Shown in pieces: positions 1 through 5,499 of a stretch of 11,765 nt of DNA (position 1 is the first letter of the stretch; each line of letters opens with the position of its first letter). This DNA is from Desulfuromusa sp. (GTDB lineage Bacteria; Desulfobacterota; Desulfuromonadia; Desulfuromonadales; Geopsychrobacteraceae), in the NCBI GenBank assembly GCA_029934755.1, contig JAOZLQ010000063.1, positions 1 through 11,765 of the forward strand, read 5' to 3'. The notes below the pieces were generated by a model, which worked only from the letters and a program-made list of their open reading frames with translations, had not been told where the DNA came from and did no database searches. The position numbers and the translations under genes were made by a program.

Positions 1-73
1 CATTCTACTTGAGTTTCGCCCTGCTTCGTGATAGAAGCACAGACCTGTTTCGATTGAGGTCAAAGACGGTTTC

Positions 74-568
74 GTGATGAATATGGCTGAACAAGATCAG
101 TTTTTTATGCGGGTAGCTTTGAGCGAAGCGGCTGTAGCAGAGAGTTTGGCGGAAGTCCCCATCGGAGCTGTTGTGGTGCTTGATGGTGAGATTGTTGGTC
201 GTGGGCACAACTTGCGTGAAACCAGCAACGACCCGACAACTCATGCCGAGATTATTGCAATTCAGCAGGCGGCTAAAAAGCTCAACTCTTGGCGGTTGCT
301 TGATTGTACCCTGTATGTCACGCTGGAGCCCTGTGTCATGTGTATGGGGGCGATTATTCTGGCGCGGATTCCTCAGTTGGTATTTGGTTGTCGTGATCCC
401 AAAGTTGGTGCTGTTGGCTCAATCTACAATTTTGCAGAAGATCAACGTTTTAACCATCAGGTTCAGGTAAGAGAAGGGGTTCTGCAGCAGGAATGCAGTA
501 CTCAACTAAGTCATTTTTTTCGCCAGTTACGGGAGCAGAAAAAAGAACAAAAAAACCGAGAAAAATAA
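74..568 (+). CDS. tadA: tRNA-specific adenosine deaminase TadA
   Basis: The product is a zinc-dependent cytoplasmic deaminase that, in its family, converts adenosine 34 of tRNA-Arg(ACG) to inosine so that one tRNA reads several Arg codons. Visible motifs are THAE at residues 56-59 (H57 zinc ligand, E59 catalytic proton shuttle) and EPCVMC at 85-90 (C87 and C90 zinc ligands). FGCRDPKVGAVGS at about 104-116 corresponds to the family's FGxRDxKxGAxGS substrate-binding stretch. Its 164 residues are normal for TadA. The start is uncertain: GTG at 74, ATG at 77 and ATG at 83 are all in frame, and the only purine-rich candidates for a ribosome site are GAGGT at 56-60 and GACGG at 65-69. The C-terminal tail is rich in K, E and Q. 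The stop codon lies 4 bases before a tRNA-Ser, so the two are probably on one transcript. The family assignment is secure. Confidence 0.95.
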   Translation: MMNMAEQDQFFMRVALSEAAVAESLAEVPIGAVVVLDGEIVGRGHNLRETSNDPTTHAEIIAIQQAAKKLNSWRLLDCTLYVTLEPCVMCMGAIILARIPQLVFGCRDPKVGAVGSIYNFAEDQRFNHQVQVREGVLQQECSTQLSHFFRQLREQKKEQKNREK

Positions 569-572
569 TTAC

Positions 573-660
573 GGAGAGGTGTCCGAGAGGCCGAAGGTGA
601 CAGACTCGAAATCTGTTGTGGCGCAAGCCACCCGGGGTTCGAATCCCCGCCTCTCCGCCA
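573..660 (+). tRNA. tRNA-Ser (anticodon CGA)
   Basis: This is a complete class II tRNA with an encoded CCA end. The 7-bp acceptor stem pairs GGAGAGG (573-579) with CCTCTCC (650-656). G657 is the discriminator and CCA is at 658-660. The anticodon stem ACAGA/TCTGT holds the loop CTCGAAA, which puts CGA at 607-609 and makes it the decoder of the Ser codon UCG. The long variable arm GTGGC-GCAA-GCCAC is typical of tRNA-Ser. The T-arm is CGGGG-TTCGAAT-CCCCG. It starts 4 bases after the tadA stop, so it is probably processed out of a tadA transcript. TadA itself acts on tRNA-Arg, so the linkage is one of expression rather than substrate. The last 21 bases recur exactly about 200 bp downstream. Confidence 0.97.
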
Positions 661-662
661 TA
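640..662 (+). repeat. Direct repeat copy 1: 3' end of tRNA-Ser
   Basis: A 23-base sequence covering the distal T-arm, acceptor strand, CCA and two following bases. It is repeated without mismatch at 844-866, a period of 204 bp. Homology stops at 639/843 and 663/867. Such a duplication of a tRNA 3' end is what site-specific integration into a tRNA gene leaves behind (attL/attR), but it could also come from local duplication. Confidence 0.9.
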
Positions 663-724
663 TAAAAACGCAAAAGCTACTGCAGATAAAATAATTTGTG
701 ATATTTGAAAAAGGTAATAGCTTA

Positions 725-854
725 GCGGGGATTCGAAGCGAAGCGAACGCTGACTTAATGTCAGAAGAGCAAACAGGATGTTTGCGGCAGTGAGCGTAGG
801 GGAGGTTACGCAGGAATCGCCATGATGTCGATGACGTAGTGACCGAATCCCCGC
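725..854 (+). repeat. Structured 130-base element beside tRNA-Ser
   Basis: The ends are an 11-bp perfect inverted repeat: GCGGGGATTCG at 725-735 and its reverse complement CGAATCCCCGC at 844-854. The right arm is part of the duplicated tRNA-Ser end, so the left arm could also pair with the real tRNA at 640-650. Between the arms are three compact hairpins: CTGAC-TTAAT-GTCAG (750-764), GCAAAC-AGGAT-GTTTGC (769-785) and GCGTA-N8-TACGC (794-811). GGC at 786-788 can pair with GCC at 819-821 to enclose the third. There is no credible reading frame. The density of stems suggests either a small non-autonomous mobile element or a structured RNA. I do not recognise a named family, and function is unknown. 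Confidence 0.6.
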
Positions 855-866
855 CTCTCCGCCATA
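844..866 (+). repeat. Direct repeat copy 2: duplicated tRNA-Ser 3' end
   Basis: Exact second copy of the 23 bases at 640-662, including the CCA triplet at 862-864. There is no tRNA body in front of it: no anticodon arm, D-arm or 5' acceptor strand can be found between 663 and 843. It is therefore an isolated tRNA tail and not a second tRNA gene. It forms the right boundary of the 130-base structured element. Confidence 0.85.
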
Positions 867-870
867 ATAC

Positions 871-914
871 AAACGGGGTATTGTGCTTTATGTGCGATGC
901 TCCGTTTTGTTTTT
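871..914 (+). terminator. Intrinsic terminator after tadA/tRNA-Ser
   Basis: A nearly continuous 16-bp stem with some G-T pairs joins 871-886 to 892-907 around the loop TTTAT. It begins AAACGG and ends CCGTTT, and is followed by the T-rich run TTTTGTTTTT up to 914. It is placed to end the tadA/tRNA-Ser/structured-element transcript before the next gene's promoter region. Confidence 0.8.
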
Positions 915-963
915 GAGCTTTTATGAGAAATTATAGCTAAATATCGATTATTTTTAATTTTTA

Positions 964-983
964 TGTGTCCAAATATTGACACA
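964..983. promoter_or_regulatory. Palindromic operator candidate resembling a FleQ box
   Basis: TGTGTC (964-969) and GACACA (978-983) form a 6-bp inverted repeat with an 8-base spacer, overlapping the candidate -35 element. The inner 14 bases GTCCAAATATTGAC (967-980) resemble the Pseudomonas FleQ consensus as I recall it (GTCaNTAAAtTGAC), agreeing at 10 of 13 defined positions. A weaker match, GTCAAAATAATTAC, lies at 1027-1040. Because the gene behind it encodes a protein with a FleQ-like HTH, autoregulation is a natural hypothesis. This is inference. Confidence 0.4.
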
Positions 984-1004
984 TTATAGAATATATATTA
1001 TTGT
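976..1004 (+). promoter_or_regulatory. Candidate sigma-70 promoter for the sigma-54 activator gene
   Basis: A perfect -35 hexamer TTGACA (976-981) is followed after 17 bp by TATTGT (999-1004), which matches TATAAT at four of six positions. It lies about 70 bp before the ATG in an AT-rich region that starts after the terminator. No -24/-12 (GG-N10-GC) sigma-54 promoter was seen here. Because the region is so AT-rich, the -10 call is weak. Confidence 0.4.
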
Positions 1005-1070
1005 TCCCCAATATTCTTGCTTTAGTGTCAAAATAATTACTTTACAAAAAAGAAAACGGGTTTATTACAC

Positions 1071-2099
1071 ATGGCTGTAAAAAGTGGATTCGGGGGAATG
1101 ATAGGACATTCATCGCAGATGCTGGAACTTTTTGAGTTGATTTCCTGTGTTGCGGAAGATGGTGAAAGTACGGTTTTGATCCAAGGTCAGAGTGGGACGG
1201 GAAAGGAACTGATCGCTCGGGCAATTCATGATAAAAGTTTGCGTAAGTCATCTCACTTTGTCCCGGTCAATTGTGCTGCGATTCCTGATGAGCTGCTGGA
1301 AAGTGAATTGTTCGGTTATGTTAAAGGTGCTTTTACTGGAGCTCAACAATCAAAAATAGGACGGGTTCAGTTTGCTGACGGCGGCACCCTGTTTCTTGAT
1401 GAAATCGGTGATATGAAGCCGAGCTTGCAAGCGAAACTGTTGCGCGTTATTCAGGAGCGCGAAGTTGAGCAGGTTGGTGGGGTTCGACCAACTAAAGTTG
1501 ATGTCCGGATTATTGCGGCCACCCATCAAGATTTGGAAGAACTGGTTGCTGCAGGACGGTTCCGTGAAGATCTTTATTATCGGCTTGCGGTGATTCCCGT
1601 AGTTGCTCCCCCTTTATGTGAGCGGCAGGCTGATATTGGCTTATTGATAGACACTTTTATTGAACGCTTCAGTCGCCGAAAAACTGACCGGCGTACAACG
1701 ATTGACCCAGTTGCCATGCTGAGTTTGCAGTCTTATAGCTGGCCGGGCAATGTTCGAGAGCTGGAAAATCTGATGCAACGACTGGTTATTTTGCATCGGG
1801 GGAAGCGGATTACTTTAAAGGAACTTCCGGATAAATATTGTTGTGTCGATCTGAAAACAGAAAATAGTAATCTTTCAGGAAATGAACCAAACCAGCCCTC
1901 CTTTTCTTCTACACCCCCTGAGGCCGAATGGTCTGACGAAGGATTGGACTTTAACGGTTTGATCAGTGAGTTTGAGGATCGTCTGATTCTTCAGGCACTG
2001 AGTCGAACTGGTGGGAATAAGAAAGAAGCGGCTAGAATGTTGAATTTGAAACGAACGACATTGATTGAAAAGATAAAGAAGAAAAACCTGCCAGCATAA
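1071..2099 (+). CDS. Sigma-54-dependent activator, FleQ/FlrA-like HTH, no sensory domain
   Basis: An ATP-driven activator of RNA polymerase-sigma-54. The AAA+ domain starts almost at the N-terminus (about residues 9-240). It has Walker A GQSGTGKE (39-46), the sigma-54 contact loop GAFTGA (86-91), Walker B GGTLFLDE (104-111), the arginine-finger region RFREDLYYRL (163-172) and WPGNVREL (224-231). A loose linker (about 250-290) leads to a Fis-type HTH at about 315-337. The HTH ends in KRTTLIEKIKKKNL, which resembles the RTTLVEKMRK signature of the flagellar regulators FleQ/FlrA more than NtrC. At 342 residues it lacks the usual N-terminal receiver or GAF domain, as in PspF, so it is either constitutive or controlled by a partner. 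An in-frame stop at 1023-1025 with no other start codon after it fixes ATG 1071. The ribosome site is poor (ACGGG at 1056-1060). Flagellar or chemotaxis targets are inferred from the HTH and the neighbours. Confidence 0.9.
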   Translation: MAVKSGFGGMIGHSSQMLELFELISCVAEDGESTVLIQGQSGTGKELIARAIHDKSLRKSSHFVPVNCAAIPDELLESELFGYVKGAFTGAQQSKIGRVQFADGGTLFLDEIGDMKPSLQAKLLRVIQEREVEQVGGVRPTKVDVRIIAATHQDLEELVAAGRFREDLYYRLAVIPVVAPPLCERQADIGLLIDTFIERFSRRKTDRRTTIDPVAMLSLQSYSWPGNVRELENLMQRLVILHRGKRITLKELPDKYCCVDLKTENSNLSGNEPNQPSFSSTPPEAEWSDEGLDFNGLISEFEDRLILQALSRTGGNKKEAARMLNLKRTTLIEKIKKKNLPA

Positions 2100-2124
2100 G
2101 GTGAGAAGATTAACTGGCTTTTTT
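2090..2124. terminator. Possible shared terminator between convergent genes
   Basis: GCCAG (2090-2094) pairs with CTGGC (2114-2118), followed on the + strand by six T (2119-2124). On the - strand the same stem is followed by AGGTTTTTC. The stop codons of the + strand activator gene (2097-2099) and the - strand fusion gene (2110-2112) lie inside the stem-loop and can pair with each other as TAA/TTA. The stem is short with a large loop, so strength is doubtful. Confidence 0.4.
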
Positions 2125-4011
2125 GAAGTGTCTTGTTGCTTTGTCCTGAATTTCGTCACCACTGGCGGGCATGACCAGAATATCCTTTGCGCCATATTTG
2201 ACTGCCCGAAGTACCGCAGAACGAGTCCACTCAGAACCGGCAAAAATGATGGGTGGCAATGGTCTCCCTGCCGATTGTAGCTTGATAGCTGAGGCAAATC
2301 CTTTTTCTTCAACTTGTTCCATAATCAGAAAAATCCCAAGAACTTTGTGTTGTTGAAATATCTCTTTAACTTCTTCCTGGAATGTTAGAACCTGACACTC
2401 ATATTCGGTAGAAGATAGTATCTCTATAAATGGGTCGGCAGCGGTTTTCTGATGTCCGATCAAGAGAATGAGTGGTGACCCCGTAGGTTCAACCATTGGT
2501 TGAGATGATGCTCCCGGTGCTTGAGTTGTTTCTTTCCTACTGCTGGTTCCTGTCGTAGCCGATTCAGTAACCGTTTCTGTTGAAGGAGGGCCTCCCCACT
2601 CTCCTGGTGCCGGTCCAGTTGTTTCTTGTGTCGCAGCAGATTGTTCTGTCGTTTTGTCAGAAACTTCTGTTGATTCCTGGGCTTGGGTTGAGTCAGCGGG
2701 TTGTTCGTTGTCAAGATCGAAGATTTCTGCAGGGAAAATCAGCAATATCCGGTTTAATTCATGACCCTCCATTTGAATTGCAAATGAAGCTAGATAGTAA
2801 TTTCCTTCAGGGAAAGGTTGATCTGCCGCTGCGTCGATTTTTGTCGGGACAATTGTTTCTGCATCGGTTTTGATGAATCGGAGTTGTTTCGGATAACGAT
2901 CCAGAAAAACCTGGGTCAGACTGCCAGAAAGAATATTAGCAACTTCACCGAAGGCGTCTTCGACATCGCCATCAAATGTTCCATTATTCTTTTGTTCCAG
3001 GATTTGATCTTCCGGAAGCATGATCAGGGTGCCACCAAGAACGACAGCATCAGGAACCTGCGTAACCATATAACCCAGGCCCTCTCGATCTCCAGTCACC
3101 TTCATATGGGTCAAAATCGATTTTTCTATACAATGGGTGGAGAAGAAATCGGCTTTGCTGGTCATCACCAGTTGAATATCATCACACTTAAGAGACTGGC
3201 CAAGTAATGCACCTATCTCTTCACCGACTTGTCCGATTGTTGCGTTAAATACGACATCGGTTAATTTCTTGGCATCAGCGAAAGCTGGTTTTTTTTCTGC
3301 TGGTGGGGCTGGTTCCGGAGTTGGCTCGGTGCTTTTAGCGATCGGTTCAGATTCTGGTGTCGATTCCGCTGCAGATATCGGTTCCGCTTGTTGCTGTTCT
3401 TCAGGGGTTTCAGTTTCTGCTGCGGGTTCAACAGCGTTATCTTCCAGCTCAAAAATTGCTGCTGGAACAACGAGTTCCAATAGACCAAGATTTTTGTCGC
3501 CAATATTTATATTGCAACTGGTGACATGGTAATTTCCTGGAGAGAAGGGTTCATCACTGGCGGGATCAATTTTTGTCGGAATCAGTTCCTCGACAGTTTT
3601 TTTTATAAAACGGAGTTTTTTGGCGTATTTATCAACAAATGCTTGGGTGAAAACACCAGCAATGATATTGGCGACTTCACCAAAAGCATCATCAAGTTCA
3701 CCGTCAAGTTTCTCACTTTGTGCGCTCTCTTCAATAACATCATCAGGGAGCATGATTAAGGTGCCACCGAGAATAGCAGCGGAGGAAATTTGAGTCAGAA
3801 GATAACAATCGCCTTCACGATCACCTTCAATTGTCATTCGGGTTAGAGCGGTTTTTTTACGATTCAGATTGCTGAAAAGGTCTTCTTTGGTGGTGAGTTT
3901 GAGCTGAATGTCAGAACAGACCAACTCTTGTCCCAGCAGGACGCCTATTTCTCCAGCCAGGTTTTCCATGCCTGACTTACAGACGACATCAATGATAGCC
4001 TGCTGATCCAA
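2110..4011 (-). CDS. Tandem CheC/CheX-like phosphatase domains fused to a degenerate receiver
   Basis: A 633-residue protein. Domain 1 (about 1-190) and domain 2 (about 245-434) are clear duplicates sharing GQ.L.C.DIQL, LGGTLIMLP.D, DAFGEVANI, LRFIK and PTKID. Each has one CheC/CheX/FliY-type catalytic helix E-x2-N (E112/N115 and E356/N359), the pair that positions water for CheY-P hydrolysis. The motif proline comes 30 residues after N, not the 22 seen in the three single-domain proteins nearby. A P/E-rich linker (191-243) and an S/T/P/E-rich linker (435-511) separate the modules. The C-terminus (512-633) folds like a receiver in pattern, but its key residues are lost: GH replaces the acidic pair at 519-520, E565 stands for the phosphoryl Asp, A591 for Thr/Ser and M614 for Lys. 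The start is TTG at 4009-4011, supported by AGAGG five bases upstream. It is the last gene of the che operon. It may bind or dephosphorylate CheY-P, but the exact role is unknown. Confidence 0.85.
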   Translation of the reverse strand: MDQQAIIDVVCKSGMENLAGEIGVLLGQELVCSDIQLKLTTKEDLFSNLNRKKTALTRMTIEGDREGDCYLLTQISSAAILGGTLIMLPDDVIEESAQSEKLDGELDDAFGEVANIIAGVFTQAFVDKYAKKLRFIKKTVEELIPTKIDPASDEPFSPGNYHVTSCNINIGDKNLGLLELVVPAAIFELEDNAVEPAAETETPEEQQQAEPISAAESTPESEPIAKSTEPTPEPAPPAEKKPAFADAKKLTDVVFNATIGQVGEEIGALLGQSLKCDDIQLVMTSKADFFSTHCIEKSILTHMKVTGDREGLGYMVTQVPDAVVLGGTLIMLPEDQILEQKNNGTFDGDVEDAFGEVANILSGSLTQVFLDRYPKQLRFIKTDAETIVPTKIDAAADQPFPEGNYYLASFAIQMEGHELNRILLIFPAEIFDLDNEQPADSTQAQESTEVSDKTTEQSAATQETTGPAPGEWGGPPSTETVTESATTGTSSRKETTQAPGASSQPMVEPTGSPLILLIGHQKTAADPFIEILSSTEYECQVLTFQEEVKEIFQQHKVLGIFLIMEQVEEKGFASAIKLQSAGRPLPPIIFAGSEWTRSAVLRAVKYGAKDILVMPASGDEIQDKATRHFKKAS

Positions 4012-4016
4012 AATAG

Positions 4017-4021
4017 CCTCT
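4017..4021 (-). promoter_or_regulatory. Ribosome binding site fixing the TTG start of the fusion gene
   Basis: On the - strand AGAGG is followed by CTATT and then TTG. No ATG or GTG with comparable spacing lies nearby in this frame, so the rare TTG start at 4011 is preferred. Confidence 0.65.
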
Positions 4022-4031
4022 TTGCTGAAAG

Positions 4032-4490
4032 TTAATTGAGATTATATTTCATCTCGATAAAAAACTGTCCCTGCTCAATACTGAAAGGGATTATGACTCG
4101 ATTACTTCTTGTTGAAGAAGCAATTGTATAAGATTTCCCTGAAATAGCTGTTGGTATTGCCAGTTCCAGATCAATATTTTCAGCGGCGAATCTTTCTTTT
4201 AATCCCCCGGCCACCATATTGGCGATCTCACCCAACGCATCCTTAACATCGGCATCAATTTCCTCAATCTCCATGCCCAGCATTGCTCCTGAAATCGCTA
4301 GACCAATTGCCTCCGGACAATGAATTCCGAGCATTGCCGAGAAACCGCCGGTTAGACCAATCATTGCTGAAATGTGACAACCAAGAGCTTGTTTTCCTTG
4401 TTCAAGTGGAGCATCTGCTGAGATTTCCATGAAAATCATGGTGTTAAATATCTCTTCGGTTGTTTCTACGATTTTTTTAGCAAATTCCAC
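4032..4490 (-). CDS. cheX: CheX-family phospho-CheY phosphatase (paralogue 2)
   Basis: A 152-residue single-domain CheX-like protein expected to dephosphorylate CheY-P in the cytoplasm. The catalytic signature is D84-x3-E88-x2-N91 within DALGEIAN, with proline P113 22 residues after N91, fitting the [D/S]x3Ex2N...P motif of the CheC/CheX/FliY family. The open frame runs upstream to 4604 and would overlap the previous gene. I chose GTG at 4488-4490 because AAGGA (4497-4501) lies 6 bases before it. This start also gives a protein of the same size and register as its neighbour, with E88, N91 and P113 at identical numbers. It lies 34 bases after the paralogous gene and 20 bases before the tandem-domain fusion, and is clearly a tandem duplicate. 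Confidence 0.88.
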   Translation of the reverse strand: MEFAKKIVETTEEIFNTMIFMEISADAPLEQGKQALGCHISAMIGLTGGFSAMLGIHCPEAIGLAISGAMLGMEIEEIDADVKDALGEIANMVAGGLKERFAAENIDLELAIPTAISGKSYTIASSTRSNRVIIPFSIEQGQFFIEMKYNLN

Positions 4491-4524
4491 TATTTTTCCT
4501 TCGGAACGAATAAAAAAGAATGAA

Positions 4525-4986
4525 TCAGTTACTTTGGCTGATTTGTAACTCAACCATAAAGGTTTGCCCGTTAAATGAAAAGGGGACGGTGACCAGCTCT
4601 GCATCAGCCAAGCAGTCTATTGCGTACTCCTCACCATGGATTGTCGATGGCATAGATAACTGAACGTCACTACCTCCGGGATCAAGTATCGTTTTCATAC
4701 TGCCACCCAGCATATTGGCTAATTCACCAACAGCATCGCAGACATCCTCGTCAATTTCTTCAACATCCATGCCGAGAAAGGCTGTGGTGATGGCCAGTGC
4801 TGCTTTATCAGGCAGGTGAATTGCGAGCATCCCTTTAGTTGTTCCAGCCAGACCGATAATTCCTGAGATACTGTTGACCAGTTGACTGTCAACCCGCTTA
4901 AACGGCTCCTCCGGAGTAACATCCAGCATGACCATGCTGGAGAAGATATCCTGAGTTGCATCAGCTATGTCTTGAGCATATTTCAC
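4525..4986 (-). CDS. cheX: CheX-family phospho-CheY phosphatase (paralogue 1)
   Basis: A 153-residue CheX-like protein with D84-x3-E88-x2-N91 in DAVGELAN and P113, the expected catalytic helix and proline of CheY-P phosphatases of the CheC/CheX/FliY class. CheX of this class works as a dimer with one active site per chain; here that is by analogy. The start is GTG at 4984-4986: AAGGAG at 4993-4998 sits 6 bases away. An ATG two bases upstream is out of frame and is followed at once by a stop. The gene is preceded by a 9-bp hairpin just before its ribosome site, which may set its expression relative to cheY. It is similar along its whole length to the next gene downstream. Confidence 0.9.
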   Translation of the reverse strand: MKYAQDIADATQDIFSSMVMLDVTPEEPFKRVDSQLVNSISGIIGLAGTTKGMLAIHLPDKAALAITTAFLGMDVEEIDEDVCDAVGELANMLGGSMKTILDPGGSDVQLSMPSTIHGEEYAIDCLADAELVTVPFSFNGQTFMVELQISQSN

Positions 4987-5004
4987 ATAAAACTCCTTAA
5001 TGCA

Positions 5005-5036
5005 CCAGAGAGGCCATTGATTTATGACCTCTCTGG
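5005..5036 (-). other. Intercistronic hairpin between cheY and cheX
   Basis: CCAGAGAGG (5005-5013) and CCTCTCTGG (5028-5036) make a perfect 9-bp stem, extended by CAT/ATG inside after one mismatch. On the - strand transcript it lies downstream of cheY and ends 6 bases before the AAGGAG of cheX. There is no T-run on either side, so it is not a typical terminator. A role in mRNA stability, processing or translation control is possible. Confidence 0.6.
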
Positions 5037-5061
5037 GAAAGCTTTAGTTTTTCACCGAGGA

Positions 5062-5433
5062 TTAGAGTAGCGGTCCCAGGGTCTCATTGATCAAATCGGG
5101 AGTGAACGGCTTCTTGATTGCCCCTTTGGCTCCGTACGATTTTGCCTCATCAATAATATCTGCACCCGTTTCGGTAGAGATCATGATAACTGGGATATCT
5201 TTGATAGCATTATCCTCGGCTTTAGCTTTGAGAAATTCAAGCCCAGTCATATTTGGCATATTGATATCACTTAGCACCACATCAACTTTGTTGGCAGCTA
5301 ATACATCCAAGGCTTCTTGGCCATCACCGGCTTCAAGGATCTGATCAAAATCAATTCCTGCCTGGCGGAGTGAGCGAGAAACAATTTTTCGCATAGTATT
5401 CGAATCATCGACAATCAAGACTGTTTTACCCAT
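5062..5433 (-). CDS. cheY: CheY-type single-domain response regulator
   Basis: A 123-residue stand-alone receiver that carries the phosphoryl signal from CheA to the flagellar switch or another target. All key residues are present: acidic pair D9/D10, phosphorylation site D56 in VVLSDINMP, S86 in PVIMISTE and K108 in KKPF. There is no output domain. ATG at 5431-5433 has AGGAG at 5442-5446, 8 bases upstream. The gene sits between a divergent CheX-like gene and two cheX genes, so the phosphatases encoded around it are its likely partners. A second CheY-like gene lies 0.6 kb upstream; which of the two binds FliM cannot be told from sequence alone. Confidence 0.94.
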   Translation of the reverse strand: MGKTVLIVDDSNTMRKIVSRSLRQAGIDFDQILEAGDGQEALDVLAANKVDVVLSDINMPNMTGLEFLKAKAEDNAIKDIPVIMISTETGADIIDEAKSYGAKGAIKKPFTPDLINETLGPLL

Positions 5434-5499
5434 TTTATTTGCTCCTTTGTTTAGAAAAAAACGGTGGTTATATTAGGTTAAGAAAATCAAGTTTCTAGT

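Noticed and set aside
23..38. GCTTC-GTGATA-GAAGC hairpin before tadA as terminator
   Set aside because: The stem is only 5 bp and no T-run follows, so neither a terminator nor another element can be supported at the window edge.
725..854. Retron-type msr/msd or integron attC site
   Set aside because: The inverted-repeat-bounded folding is suggestive, but there is no reverse transcriptase or integrase gene nearby and no attC core sites (RYYYAAC/GTTRRRY) in the right arrangement.
844..866. A second tRNA gene
   Set aside because: Only the distal T-arm, the 3' acceptor strand and CCA are present. No 5' acceptor strand, D-arm or anticodon arm is found upstream.
450..872. 140-codon open frame on the - strand across the tRNA and the structured element
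   Set aside because: It reads through the reverse complement of a real tRNA, and its translation repeats the GGEAGIR type string that comes from antisense tRNA-Ser tails. There is no ribosome site, and part of it overlaps tadA.
2580..3532. Several + strand open frames opposite the fusion gene
   Set aside because: They are antisense shadows of the P/E/T-rich linkers and duplicated domains, without ribosome sites or protein motifs.
4491..4604. N-terminal extension of the second cheX product to 190 residues
   Set aside because: It would overlap the preceding cheX and has no similarity to the family. The GTG at 4490 has a good ribosome site and yields the same length and motif numbering as the paralogue.
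5434..5499. Internal promoter before cheY
   Set aside because: TTGATT and TAATAT occur on the - strand, but only 9 bases apart. No pair with 16-18 bp spacing was found.
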